Shown: one piece after another, positions 24,720 to 33,537 of the stretch | How the letters are laid out: each line of letters begins with the position of its first letter | How positions within the stretch are numbered: the stretch's first letter is position 1 | From: Ignavibacteria bacterium | Lineage (GTDB): Bacteria > Bacteroidota > Ignavibacteria > Tepidaquicellales > OLB5 | Assembly: GCA_030835025.1 (NCBI GenBank) | Contig: JAUQWS010000119.1 | Location: 1 to 41,003 of the forward strand | Reading direction: 5' to 3' | Length of the DNA: 41,003 nucleotides | Notes under the pieces: generated by a model | What the model saw: only the letters and a program-made list of their open reading frames with translations | Told to the model about the DNA's origin: nothing | Database searches by the model: none | Position numbers and translations under genes: made by a program

Positions 24720-25403
24720 TTATACCGGTTTCAGATTCTCTATTACAATATTTCTGATCTCGCTTAAAAGCTCCTTATCTTTTCTGTACTTAACCGGTTT
24801 GCCTATAACCATATTTACATTTCCCGGTTTTACTTTCCCGCTTCCTATCGGCATCAGTTCAAATGTCCCTGAAAGTGAAACAGGAATAATATCTGCCTGT
24901 GATCTATCTGCCAGGAAAAACATACCTTTTTTAAACTCACCGATATTTCCGTCTTTAGTCCTTGTTCCCTCAGGATAGATCACAACGGAAAGTCCTTTTT
25001 TCACTTTTTCTGCAGCTTTATCAAGTGATTTCATTGCTTTCCGGATGTTAACCCTATCCAGAGGCACAAATCCCGCACAAAGCATTGCCCAACCAAGCAG
25101 GGGGATCTTATTGATCTCTTTTTTATATATCATCCTCACATTATCGGGTAACTTTGCAAGCTGAACAAAAATATCCATATAACTTGCATGATTGGAAATA
25201 TATATCTTTCCGGCAGAGGTATCTATGTTTTCTGCCCCGATAACGTTCACATTGATCCCGTAAATAAAAAGAACAAGGTTTGTCCATATTTTCATAAGGA
25301 AATTTGAAACCTTATGCCTGTAATCAAACGGATAAACAAGGATTGAGAGTGTGGCTATAAAAAGTGAATAAATAATTACAGCAGTGTTTTTAATGAGCCA
25401 CAT
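24720..25403 (-). CDS. plsC: 1-acyl-sn-glycerol-3-phosphate acyltransferase
   Basis: PlsC adds the second acyl chain in phosphatidic acid synthesis at the inner membrane. The 227-residue protein has an N-terminal membrane segment (residues 5-25) and the acyltransferase motifs NHASYMD (His72, Asp77; HX4D), GFVPLDR and YPEGTRTKDG (EGTR 145-148), then IIPVSLSGTFELMP. The start ATG 25403 is only 5 bases from a TATTTTTG sequence, so transcription might begin almost at the start codon. It lies upstream of the gatC-kdsB-HIT-pyrG run and separated from it by a repeat pair. Confidence 0.93.
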   Translation of the reverse strand: MWLIKNTAVIIYSLFIATLSILVYPFDYRHKVSNFLMKIWTNLVLFIYGINVNVIGAENIDTSAGKIYISNHASYMDIFVQLAKLPDNVRMIYKKEINKIPLLGWAMLCAGFVPLDRVNIRKAMKSLDKAAEKVKKGLSVVIYPEGTRTKDGNIGEFKKGMFFLADRSQADIIPVSLSGTFELMPIGSGKVKPGNVNMVIGKPVKYRKDKELLSEIRNIVIENLKPV

Positions 25404-25408
25404 GTATG

Positions 25409-25416
25409 CAAAAATA
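25409..25416 (-). promoter_or_regulatory. TATTTTTG, possible -7 promoter element for plsC
   Basis: TATTTTTG on the minus strand matches TAnnTTTG. No TTTG lies at the expected distance upstream. With only 5 bases to the plsC ATG it would give a nearly leaderless mRNA, so chance is a serious alternative in this AT-rich region. Confidence 0.25.
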
Positions 25417-25508
25417 CAAAATTATTTCGTCTAATTTTATATCATACAATAATAACTGTTTAATCAATGGGGGGAAATTTATAAACTTTTTCATATACTT
25501 ATTTCCCT

Positions 25509-25516
25509 TATATTTG
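25509..25516 (+). promoter_or_regulatory. TATATTTG, possible -7 promoter element for carAB
   Basis: TATATTTG matches TAnnTTTG and lies 53 bases before the carA start. The -33 region holds only CTTTT instead of TTTG. It is the best candidate in the 166-base divergent region between plsC and carA. Confidence 0.35.
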
Positions 25517-25569
25517 TATCTAACCTAATAGCCACTAATAGTAACTCGCGGCTTAATTAACCTGAAATA

Positions 25570-26664
25570 TTGGAGCAAAAGCAGAAAGTATATCTACGTT
25601 TAGCAAACGGTAAAACCTTTGCGGGCTATTCTTTCGGAAAATACGGAAAAACCGATGGTGAAGTGGTTTTTGCAACCGGAATGACAGGTTATCCCGAATC
25701 CCTTACAGATCCATCTTATTCAGGCCAAATACTTGTTTTTACATATCCTTTGATAGGAAATTACGGAGTTCCTGCCTTTGCCAAAGATGATACGGCTAAG
25801 AGTGTTCAGGATGGCTTTGAATCCGGCAGAATACAGGTGCGCGGCGTAATAATTTCAAATTACAGCTTTGATTATAGCCATTTTGATGCCGCAACTTCGC
25901 TTGGGAAGTGGCTGGAAGATAATAATATCCCCGGAATATACGGCATTGATACAAGAGAGCTTACTAAGGTTCTTAGAACCACAGGCGTGATGCTTGGAAG
26001 AATAACTACAGATGCCGTAGATGGCGCGATGGATATAATAGACCCTAATGAGACAAATCTGGCAGGCGAGGTTGGAGTAAAAGAACCGGTAATTTACACT
26101 CCAAAGAAAAAGAGTACCAAGAAAATACTTCTTGTTGATTGCGGTGTTAAGAATAATATCATCCGCAATTTCCTAAAGAGGGGAGCTGAGGTTATCAGGG
26201 TGCCGTACGATCATGACCCCTCTTCTTCACAATTTGAATTTGACGGGATATTTGTATCCAACGGTCCGGGCGACCCGAAAATGTGTAAGTCAACAGTTGA
26301 GAATCTCAGGAAGTCATTTGATCTGGGTGTCCCGATTTTTGGAATATGTTTGGGCAGCCAAATACTTGGACTTTCCGCCGGTGCAGATACATATAAGCTG
26401 AAATTCGGCCACAGGTCACAGAACCAGCCATGCATAGAGATCGGCGGGCATTGTTATATAACATCACAGAATCACGGTTACGCTGTTGATACAAAAACGC
26501 TTCCCGCAGAATGGTCAGAGTGGTTTATCAATAATAATGATGGCACAAACGAAGGAGTGAAACACAACACCAAACCGTTTTTTGCTGTTCAGTTCCATCC
26601 TGAATCATCTCCGGGTCCGAACGATACCGGCTGGCTTTTTGATATGTTCATAGATTCAATTTGA
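25570..26664 (+). CDS. carA: Carbamoyl-phosphate synthase small subunit
   Basis: CarA releases ammonia from glutamine and channels it to CarB, for arginine and pyrimidine synthesis. The 364-residue length and domains fit: an N-terminal CPSase_sm domain (VYLRLANGKTFAGYSFG, VVFATGMTGYPESLTDPSY) and a class I glutaminase with nucleophile Cys260 in FGICLG, plus His343 and Glu345 in QFHPE. All catalytic residues are present, so glutamine dependence is expected. There is no ATG or GTG at the start; TTG 25570 is the only reasonable one (MEQKQKVYLRL), as an in-frame TAA lies just upstream. carB follows 13 bases later. Confidence 0.95.
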   Translation: MEQKQKVYLRLANGKTFAGYSFGKYGKTDGEVVFATGMTGYPESLTDPSYSGQILVFTYPLIGNYGVPAFAKDDTAKSVQDGFESGRIQVRGVIISNYSFDYSHFDAATSLGKWLEDNNIPGIYGIDTRELTKVLRTTGVMLGRITTDAVDGAMDIIDPNETNLAGEVGVKEPVIYTPKKKSTKKILLVDCGVKNNIIRNFLKRGAEVIRVPYDHDPSSSQFEFDGIFVSNGPGDPKMCKSTVENLRKSFDLGVPIFGICLGSQILGLSAGADTYKLKFGHRSQNQPCIEIGGHCYITSQNHGYAVDTKTLPAEWSEWFINNNDGTNEGVKHNTKPFFAVQFHPESSPGPNDTGWLFDMFIDSI

Positions 26665-26677
26665 AAAATTTGATAAT

Positions 26678-29600
26678 TTGATTAATTCTATTAACAAAAT
26701 ATTACTCTTAGGTTCGGGTGCTCTTAAGATAGGAGAAGCCGGGGAATTTGATTATTCCGGTTCGCAGGCAATCAAGGCATTGAAAGAAGAAGGCAAGTAT
26801 GTGGTGCTTGTGAATCCCAACATTGCAACCGTGCAGACAGATAGTGATCTTGCAGATAAAATATACCTGCTTCCTGTAAATCCTTATTTTGTAGAACAGA
26901 TAATAAAAAAAGAAAGACCTGAAGCCATAATGCTTGGCTTTGGCGGGCAGACTGCACTTAATTGCGGGCTGGAGTTAAATAAGTTAGGAGTTCTGAAGAA
27001 GTACAATGTTACCGTACTCGGAACCCAGGTTGATTCTATTAACAAGACCGAAGACCGTGAGCTTTTTGTTAAGGAGCTGAACAAAATCAAAGTAAGGACT
27101 CCGAAGAGCACAGCCGTAGCAACAGTAAAAGCAGGAGTAAAAGCCGCTGAAGAAATTGGCTACCCCGTTATTCTGCGTGCCGGATTTACCCTGGGGGGAC
27201 TTGGCTCAGGATTTGCGAATAACAAAAAAGAGATAACAAAAGCGCTTCAGGAAGCTTTTTCTTATTCACCGCAGGTGCTGATAGAAGAGGACCTGAGAGG
27301 ATGGAAAGAAATTGAATACGAAGTTGTGAGAGATTCCGCAGATAACTGCATAACTGTCTGCAATATGGAAAACTTCGATCCGCTTGGTGTGCATACGGGA
27401 GAGAGCATTGTAATTGCCCCTTCACAAACACTTTCTAATGCAGAGTATCACCAGCTCAGGGATATATCTATCAAAGCAATCAGGCATTTCAAGATACAGG
27501 GTGAGTGCAATATCCAGTTTGCACTTAACCCGAAATCCGTAACAGATAGCGGGGAATTTGATTACAGGGTAATTGAAGTGAATGCAAGGCTTTCCAGATC
27601 ATCAGCACTGGCTTCAAAGGTCACCGGATATCCTCTTGCTTATATAGCAGCCAAACTTGCTCTTGGCCACAAGCTTACCGAGCTTAAGAACTCGATTACA
27701 AAGAAGACATATTCCTGTTTTGAGCCTGCTTTGGACTATGTTGCCCTGAAAATTCCCAGATGGGATCTGCAGAAATTTCCCAGAGTCGATGAGGTTATCG
27801 GCAGCAAGATGAAATCAGTTGGCGAAGTAATGGCTATTGGCAGGAGTTTTCCTGAAGTTCTGCAAAAGGCTATCAGAATGCTACAGGTAGGGAAATTCGG
27901 TCTGGTACTGAATAAATCCAAGACTCAAACAATAAAAGAAGATATCATCACTCCTACCCCCAGAAGGCTTTTTGCAATTTCGCGGGCACTCAGAGATGGG
28001 TATTCGGTAGACGATGTGCACAAAATGTCACAAATAGACAGGTGGTTCCTTTACCAGATAGGGGAGGTTGACGATTTCAGAAAGCTGAAAATCGATGTTT
28101 CATCTCTGACAAAAGAATTCATGCTTGAGGCAAAAAAGCTTGGTTTTTCGGATAAGCAGATCGGGGTTATGGCTGGAGTTGATGAGGATGAAATCAGGAA
28201 CAAGAGAAAAGAGCTGGGTGTGCTTCCTGTTTTTAAGCAGATAGATACGCTTGCTGCCGAGTATCCAGCAGAAACAAATTACCTATACTCCACTTATCAC
28301 GGTGAGTACTCGGATATTGAAGAAACCCCGGTACGCGATGAAAAGAAAATAATGATACTCGGTTCGGGTCCGTATAAGATAGGTTCATCGGTTGAGTTTG
28401 ACTGGTGCTGCGTAACTACGGCGAAGTATTTGAGGAAACTGGGATACAAGGTTATTATGGTGAATTATAATCCTGAGACCGTAAGCACCGATTATGATAT
28501 TTGCGATAAGCTGTATTTCGAAGAATTGAGCCTAGAAAGAGTACTGGATATTTATGAATATGAAAAACCGCTTGGGATTATTATTTCGATGGGCGGCCAA
28601 ATCCCTAATAACCTGGCTTTAAAGCTGCACGATAACAATGTTTGGATACTTGGAACTTCACCGCACTCGATAGATAAATGCGAGGACAGGAATAAGTTCT
28701 CTTCGATACTTGACAGGCTTGAAATAGACCAGCCTCTGTGGCAGGAACTTGCAAACTTGAACCAGGCGAAGAAGTTCGCAAACAGGATAAGTTACCCTGT
28801 ACTTATCAGGCCCTCATATGTGTTATCCGGCTCTGCAATGAAAGTCTGCCATGATGACAAATCATTGGAAGAATACATCAAAGAGCATGCAGCTATTTCG
28901 AAAGATTTTCCGGTTGTAATATCAAAATTCGAAGAAGGGGCAAAGGAAATTGAAATTGACGGCGTGGGACAAAGGGGCGAGCTTATTATGTATGCAATAA
29001 GCGAGCATGTTGAAAACGCCGGAGTGCATTCGGGCGACGCAACGCTTGCCATCCCCCCGCAGAAGCTTTATTTCGAGACCGTGCATCAGATAAAACGCAT
29101 TACAAAGGCGATCGTGAATGAACTGAAGATAACCGGCCCGTTCAATATACAGTTTCTTGCTAAAGAAAATAAAGTAAAGGTTATAGAGTGCAATCTGCGC
29201 GCAAGCCGTTCATTTCCTTTCATATCAAAAGCAACAAATTACAATTTTATTGAATATGCCGTAAGATCAATACTGGGGCACGATATTAAGGGCGATTATA
29301 AGACACTTGATCTGGACCACATTGTGGTAAAAGCACCGCAATTCTCGTTTTCAAGGCTTAGCGGTGCAGACCCGATACTTGGAGTAGAAATGTCCTCAAC
29401 AGGTGAAGTGGCGTGCTTTGGTGAATCAATGGAAGAAGCGTTCCTTAAATCTTTGCTTTCAACGGGTTTCAAACTGCCTAAAGAAAATATCTTGTTAACG
29501 CTTGGTGACCTTGAAGACAAAATTGAATTTCTTGACAGTGCAAAAAAGCTGAATGAAATGGGCTACAGAATATTCGCCACCACAAATACCCATCATTTGC

Positions 29601-29887
29601 TTAAGGAGCACGGAATAAGATCTAAACATGTATTTAAGATCAACGAGAAGCGCTCGCCGAACATACTTCATATGCTTGAGAACAAGAAGTTTGATCTGGT
29701 AATTAACACACAATCAATGAAGCATCCTCACAAAGCAGAGCGGGACGGCTACATAATGCGCCGTAAAGCTATAGATTACAATATTCCCTTAATAAACAAC
29801 ATGAAAATAGCCGTATTGTTTGTCAACTCAATTTATAAGTTCAAACCGGACCAGCTTGAAATAAAAAGTATGGACGAGTATTATTGA
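26678..29887 (+). CDS. carB: Carbamoyl-phosphate synthase large subunit
   Basis: CarB makes carbamoyl phosphate from bicarbonate, ammonia and two ATP. The 1069-residue protein shows the two homologous halves: KILLLGSGALKIGEAGEFDYSG... near residue 7 and KIMILGSGPYKIGSSVEFDWC near residue 560, each with an ATP-grasp domain, and a C-terminal MGS-like allosteric domain (from about residue 935). Motifs such as WKEIEYEVVRD, GECNIQFAL and IEVNARLSRSSALASKVTGYPLA are intact. The wording (GQTALNCG, NMENFDPLGVHTGES, SCFEPALDY) resembles the eukaryotic CPS/CAD type shared with Bacteroidota. The start is TTG 26678. The stop is 4 bases from a convergent gene. Confidence 0.96.
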   Translation: MINSINKILLLGSGALKIGEAGEFDYSGSQAIKALKEEGKYVVLVNPNIATVQTDSDLADKIYLLPVNPYFVEQIIKKERPEAIMLGFGGQTALNCGLELNKLGVLKKYNVTVLGTQVDSINKTEDRELFVKELNKIKVRTPKSTAVATVKAGVKAAEEIGYPVILRAGFTLGGLGSGFANNKKEITKALQEAFSYSPQVLIEEDLRGWKEIEYEVVRDSADNCITVCNMENFDPLGVHTGESIVIAPSQTLSNAEYHQLRDISIKAIRHFKIQGECNIQFALNPKSVTDSGEFDYRVIEVNARLSRSSALASKVTGYPLAYIAAKLALGHKLTELKNSITKKTYSCFEPALDYVALKIPRWDLQKFPRVDEVIGSKMKSVGEVMAIGRSFPEVLQKAIRMLQVGKFGLVLNKSKTQTIKEDIITPTPRRLFAISRALRDGYSVDDVHKMSQIDRWFLYQIGEVDDFRKLKIDVSSLTKEFMLEAKKLGFSDKQIGVMAGVDEDEIRNKRKELGVLPVFKQIDTLAAEYPAETNYLYSTYHGEYSDIEETPVRDEKKIMILGSGPYKIGSSVEFDWCCVTTAKYLRKLGYKVIMVNYNPETVSTDYDICDKLYFEELSLERVLDIYEYEKPLGIIISMGGQIPNNLALKLHDNNVWILGTSPHSIDKCEDRNKFSSILDRLEIDQPLWQELANLNQAKKFANRISYPVLIRPSYVLSGSAMKVCHDDKSLEEYIKEHAAISKDFPVVISKFEEGAKEIEIDGVGQRGELIMYAISEHVENAGVHSGDATLAIPPQKLYFETVHQIKRITKAIVNELKITGPFNIQFLAKENKVKVIECNLRASRSFPFISKATNYNFIEYAVRSILGHDIKGDYKTLDLDHIVVKAPQFSFSRLSGADPILGVEMSSTGEVACFGESMEEAFLKSLLSTGFKLPKENILLTLGDLEDKIEFLDSAKKLNEMGYRIFATTNTHHLLKEHGIRSKHVFKINEKRSPNILHMLENKKFDLVINTQSMKHPHKAERDGYIMRRKAIDYNIPLINNMKIAVLFVNSIYKFKPDQLEIKSMDEYY

Positions 29888-29891
29888 TCCA

Positions 29892-31328
29892 TCATTCAAT
29901 CTCGGTTAATTTCTCAATTAACCAGCCCTTATTAATTACATTGCCCGTCTTTTCTATATCTTTCCTCAGTTTGAATATCTTTGATGCATCACGGGTATCT
30001 CTTAGACTATGCAGTCTGTTTGCGAAATTAATGAATGTGTTATAAACTCCTAATCTTTCATCAGAAAGCTTTTTATTATCTCTTAAGTTATGCCTGAATG
30101 TATCTATCAGCGAATAGAACTGACTAACAGCTTTTGTTTCGTAATAAAGCAGTACATACATTGATTTTAAGTCGTTCTTAAGCAGCTCGTCCAGATTTTT
30201 TATCTTGCCAAGATGATTCCCCATTTCATCATATGCTTTCTTCTTTAAGGCAATGTGAGCTTTGACATAATGATAGTTTGAATCTCTGTTCTCCTCAGAA
30301 AGGAATTTCCTGTACTTTTCAACAAAGTTTTCGGCGAATTCAATTTCTTTTTCCTGAAGCGCAGTGAACACTATGTTCCGGTAAAGGACAATTGAAATAT
30401 TATTGTTTTCAGAATACACAGTATTTTCAAGCTCCATTTTGTAGATCTCAAAAAGTTCACGTGAATATTCGGTTCTGTTTGAGCGGATCTTTCGCATACA
30501 GTAGTTCTGCAGGTTGACATATATATTTTCTACCTGGTGCTGTTCGATTTTATCTTCATTTTCTCTTATCAGAGTCTTCACTGTCCTGAAATTCTGTTCA
30601 TTATCGGGCTCTTTGAGCATTCTCAAAAGATAATTGTGAATTTTCAGAAGCGGAAACTGCTCCATTATCGCCGGGTCAAATGCATTTATCAGCTTCTCAA
30701 AATAAGCATCGTCAATTTTGATCTTGAACATTCTCTGCGTGTTGAGATAATATTCATACAGGTTCATAACAGCGTACAGAAAGTGTGCAGACAAATACTC
30801 AAACGGTTCAAATATATTATTCTTGTTTACAAACTTGCCGAAATCCAGCAGCTTATGCTCTGCAGCAAAAGAAATATTCCTGAATGAACTCATGTATCCG
30901 TTATAGAAATATTCCGCACTCAGAACCGCAGCATCTTTTAGTTTTGTCCGGATCTCCCTGTAAGTTTTGTTGAAAAGCGAAGCATTCTCTCTTGAATAAT
31001 ATTCCTTCAAGAGTGCATTCCTGGCAGTCAGTGAGTTGATATCAATTCCTTTATAAATAATGTAGTTTTCAGCGAGAGAAGAGAGTGTGAACATACATTT
31101 CCTCATGAATCCATCGTTGTACCCGGCTCCCGGAAATACTTCTGAGTAAACTTTTTCCTTTACAATTTTCTCTTCAGGAAAATCGGGGTAAAAGGTTTTG
31201 ATATACTCAAACAGATTCACGACACCTTCATTCTTATTGAAAAACGGCGAACGCACGTAGTCAGAGAGTTCTTTGATCTCTTTGGGAGTAAGTGTTTTCA
31301 ATATTTCAATTAACTGGCTTTTGTACAT
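29892..31328 (-). CDS. Large helical protein of unknown function, paralogue of 3057-4502
   Basis: This is a 478-residue soluble protein. It is similar to the 3057-4502 protein along its length: LIEILKTLTPKEIKELSDYVRSPFFNKNEGVVNLFEYIKTFYPDF against LIETLKTFSSKEMRELSEFVVSPFFNKNANVVKLFELLKKSYPEF, and later KEPDNEQNF against TEPDNENHF and NLQNYCMRKIRSN against NLENYCHRKFRGG. It is helical throughout with no membrane segment or recognisable active site. A few conserved aromatic and Asn/Asp positions suggest a shared fold, probably TPR-like. It converges with carB, which stops 4 bases away. Function unknown. Confidence 0.75.
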   Translation of the reverse strand: MYKSQLIEILKTLTPKEIKELSDYVRSPFFNKNEGVVNLFEYIKTFYPDFPEEKIVKEKVYSEVFPGAGYNDGFMRKCMFTLSSLAENYIIYKGIDINSLTARNALLKEYYSRENASLFNKTYREIRTKLKDAAVLSAEYFYNGYMSSFRNISFAAEHKLLDFGKFVNKNNIFEPFEYLSAHFLYAVMNLYEYYLNTQRMFKIKIDDAYFEKLINAFDPAIMEQFPLLKIHNYLLRMLKEPDNEQNFRTVKTLIRENEDKIEQHQVENIYVNLQNYCMRKIRSNRTEYSRELFEIYKMELENTVYSENNNISIVLYRNIVFTALQEKEIEFAENFVEKYRKFLSEENRDSNYHYVKAHIALKKKAYDEMGNHLGKIKNLDELLKNDLKSMYVLLYYETKAVSQFYSLIDTFRHNLRDNKKLSDERLGVYNTFINFANRLHSLRDTRDASKIFKLRKDIEKTGNVINKGWLIEKLTEIE

Positions 31329-31651
31329 TTTGACCTTTGTGATACAGAACTAAATCACTGCAAATTCCTCAGAACAAACCGTTTCTGGAATCCTAAAAAT
31401 TTTGCTAAAATACAGGTTTTTTATACAAATTGCACTATGTTTTAGGAACAAAATTGGGCAGAATTCAGAGCAGAACCCCCGCCGAACAAAAACATTACGA
31501 AGTTATCGTAAAACACGAAAAATCAGGAAAAATCAGGAACTTTCAGAAGTAAGAACAGCGGAACAATAAATAAAAACTTTCATTGGAAGCGGCCTGCTTA
31601 AAGAGTTATTATTGCAGAGAAAAATTAACGGTCATATGAAGTTAAATTGAA
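31329..31651. other. 323-base divergent intergenic region
   Basis: It lies upstream of the 29892-31328 gene (minus) and of the FN3/T9SS ORF (plus). A patch at 31375-31388 (minus strand CCAGAAACGGTTTG) resembles one upstream of the paralogue at 3057. A short direct repeat AAAAATCAGG occurs twice near 31519-31540. I see no small RNA or further gene. Confidence 0.5.
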
Positions 31652-31981
31652 ATGTATATGAATCCACCTGCTTCGTTTGGCGTAATAGACAGCAATATTG
31701 ATGAAGAAGTTAAACTAAAATGGAAACACGTAAAAGGTGCGAAGAATTACCTGGTTGAATACAAAGGCAGTTCAAAAGGCGAAAAATGGAAGCAGGCTGA
31801 TTTTGTATCGGGTTCGTTTTGCATTATTACGGGATTGAAAAAGAACCGCAAATATAAATTCAGAGTAGCAGCGCTGAACAGTACAAAAAGAAGCAAGTGG
31901 AGCAAAATTTGCGAACGAAGGCCTGAAAGAAATAATTTAAACCGGAATAAGGAAACAATAAACATAAAAACTATAAACAAA
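31652..31981 (+). pseudogene. FN3-domain fragment, in frame with the following T9SS protein
   Basis: The frame opens at ATG 31652 and runs without a stop into the T9SS gene. Residues 1-90 are a fibronectin type III domain: PPASFGVIDSNIDEEVKLKW (strand A-B), GAKNYLVEYKGS, TGLKKNRKYKFRVAALNS and SKWSKICERRP. It resembles the C-terminal domain of small FN3 proteins common in this group, whose usual N-terminal helical part is absent here. Residues 91-110 (NNLNRNKETINIKTINK) look like translated leader sequence. Because an FN3 before the signal peptide could not be exported normally, I take this as a remnant gene that lost its stop. Confidence 0.45.
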
Positions 31982-33223
31982 ATGAAATCAAGAAATAAAC
32001 AATTCAGTTCTATCTCAGCAGTCTTAATTCTGCTGCTTTATGCAGTCGGTGCGGCATCGCAATGGGTGAGCGTATCTAACGGGAACAACGGTATGACACA
32101 ATACCTGAGCATCTATTCACTGACCGTAAATAACGGAGTGATTTATGCCGGCAGCTCAAACGAGGGAGTTTACAGATCAATTAATAACGGCAATAACTGG
32201 AGCTTGGTTGCGGGTCTTCCTTCAACAGGTGCAAATTGCTGGGCGCTATACAGCGATGGCAGCAGCATTTTTGCAGGTTATTTTACAGGTTCCACAAACT
32301 CGTACAGGTCAACAAATAACGGAACTAACTGGTCAACGATGGTAATGCCAAGCATGTATGCCCGTGATTTCATTGTGAAGGGTCAGTACTTATTTGCTTC
32401 ATGCTGGGGCGGCACGGTGCAGCGCTCTACGAACAACGGCGCTAACTGGGTGCAAATGAGCTCAGGCATATCAGGCGGAGGATTGTGGCACATGATGGTT
32501 GCTGGAAGCTACCTTTTCGTAACAGCGCAAAGTGGCGGAGTCTTCAGAACTTCGAATGACGGCGCGAACTGGACGCAGGCAATTAACGGCTTGACGAACC
32601 CCGTTGTGTATTCATTATGCTCAAGCGGAAGCAGGATATACGCAGGAACCGACGGGTCGGGGATCTTTGTATCAACAAATAACGGTGATAGCTGGAGCGC
32701 AACAGGACAGCAATCGGGAACAATGTATACATTGTTGGTATCCGGCAGCACTGTTATTGCTGGCGGTACTTTGGGAGTAAAAACCAGTACAAACGGCGGA
32801 ACGAGCTGGCAGGAACATAACGAGGGTTTGACAAACGGCAATGTGGTTTGTATGATAAGCGATGGGGTCTATTTATATGCAGGCACTCTTGGAGGCAGTG
32901 TGTTCAGGAGGTCATTGAATCAAGTACTTGCCGTGAATACAATCACAGGCGAAGTTCCGGAACAATATGCGCTGGAACAGAACTATCCTAATCCGTTCAA
33001 CCCGGTAACAAAAATAAATTTCAGTATTCTAAGGACCGGAATGGTGAGTCTAAAGATATTTGATGTAAGCGGAAGGGAAATAAATACGGTTGTAAATGAA
33101 GTTCTCAATCCGGGAGAGTATTCCGCCGAGTTTGACGGATCGAATCTTGCTTCAGGAGTCTATTTCTATAAACTGGAGACAATTGATTTTGCTGAAACCA
33201 AAAAAATGATCTTAACAAAATAA
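31982..33223 (+). CDS. BNR/Asp-box repeat protein with T9SS type A sorting domain
   Basis: I start it at ATG 31982, where a signal peptide begins: MKSRNKQFSSISAVLILLLY, ending AVGAASQ. The longer frame from 31652 would add 110 residues. The mature part holds at least six repeats of the Asp-box type (S-T-N-N-G-x-x-W, S-N-D-G-A-N-W, S-T-N-N-G-D-S-W, S-T-N-G-G-T-S-W), each with a following IYAG.., LYAG.. strand, forming a beta-propeller like those in sialidases and photosystem II stability factor-like proteins. No catalytic residues of a sialidase are visible. The last 85 or so residues are a T9SS domain (NYPNPFNPVTKINF ... SGVYFYKLETIDFAETKKMILTK). Surface-attached or released. Confidence 0.87.
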   Translation: MKSRNKQFSSISAVLILLLYAVGAASQWVSVSNGNNGMTQYLSIYSLTVNNGVIYAGSSNEGVYRSINNGNNWSLVAGLPSTGANCWALYSDGSSIFAGYFTGSTNSYRSTNNGTNWSTMVMPSMYARDFIVKGQYLFASCWGGTVQRSTNNGANWVQMSSGISGGGLWHMMVAGSYLFVTAQSGGVFRTSNDGANWTQAINGLTNPVVYSLCSSGSRIYAGTDGSGIFVSTNNGDSWSATGQQSGTMYTLLVSGSTVIAGGTLGVKTSTNGGTSWQEHNEGLTNGNVVCMISDGVYLYAGTLGGSVFRRSLNQVLAVNTITGEVPEQYALEQNYPNPFNPVTKINFSILRTGMVSLKIFDVSGREINTVVNEVLNPGEYSAEFDGSNLASGVYFYKLETIDFAETKKMILTK

Positions 33224-33231
33224 CAATAAAA

Positions 33232-33423
33232 ATGAATAATTTAATAAATGAGATCACTTCGATCTACAGGAACAAGAAGCATGAACCCAGGTATGAGTGG
33301 AGCGCTAACAGGTTTAAACGGCAGATGATAAATTCCGTGCTGATAGTAGCTGTTGTGTTTATACTTATCATAGCTATTGTGATCGTATCTTCAATTTATT
33401 CTGCTTTGAGCAGTATATTCTAA
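33232..33423 (+). CDS. Small membrane protein of unknown function
   Basis: This is a 63-residue protein. A charged N-terminal part (MNNLINEITSIYRNKKHEPRYEWSANRFKRQMI) is followed by one hydrophobic helix (SVLIVAVVFILIIAIVIVSSI, residues about 35-55). It starts 8 bases after the T9SS gene stop and ends before a clear terminator, which makes a real transcribed gene more likely. No family recognised. The start lacks a Shine-Dalgarno but has an A-rich lead (AACAATAAAA). Confidence 0.55.
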   Translation: MNNLINEITSIYRNKKHEPRYEWSANRFKRQMINSVLIVAVVFILIIAIVIVSSIYSALSSIF

Positions 33424-33455
33424 GCTCCTTTTTTCTCATCTTTTCTTTTCTGTTG

Positions 33456-33482
33456 GCCCCGCCGGATTTGCGGGGCTTTTTT
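33456..33482 (+). terminator. Factor-independent terminator
   Basis: GCCCCGC (33456-33462) and GCGGGGC (33470-33476) form a 7-bp GC-rich stem with a 7-base loop, followed by TTTTTT. It ends the transcript of the T9SS gene and the small membrane protein. Confidence 0.88.
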
Positions 33483-33511
33483 ATTATGTTTTATAATAGT
33501 AATCATACTGA

Positions 33512-33519
33512 TAAATTTG
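33512..33519 (+). promoter_or_regulatory. TAAATTTG, possible -7 promoter element for the TPM gene pair
   Basis: TAAATTTG matches TAnnTTTG and lies after the terminator, where a new promoter is expected. No TTTG is at -33. Its last three bases are the upstream TTG start candidate (33517), which would then lie before the transcription start. Confidence 0.35.
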
Positions 33520-33537
33520 AGTAATTCTGAATATTAT

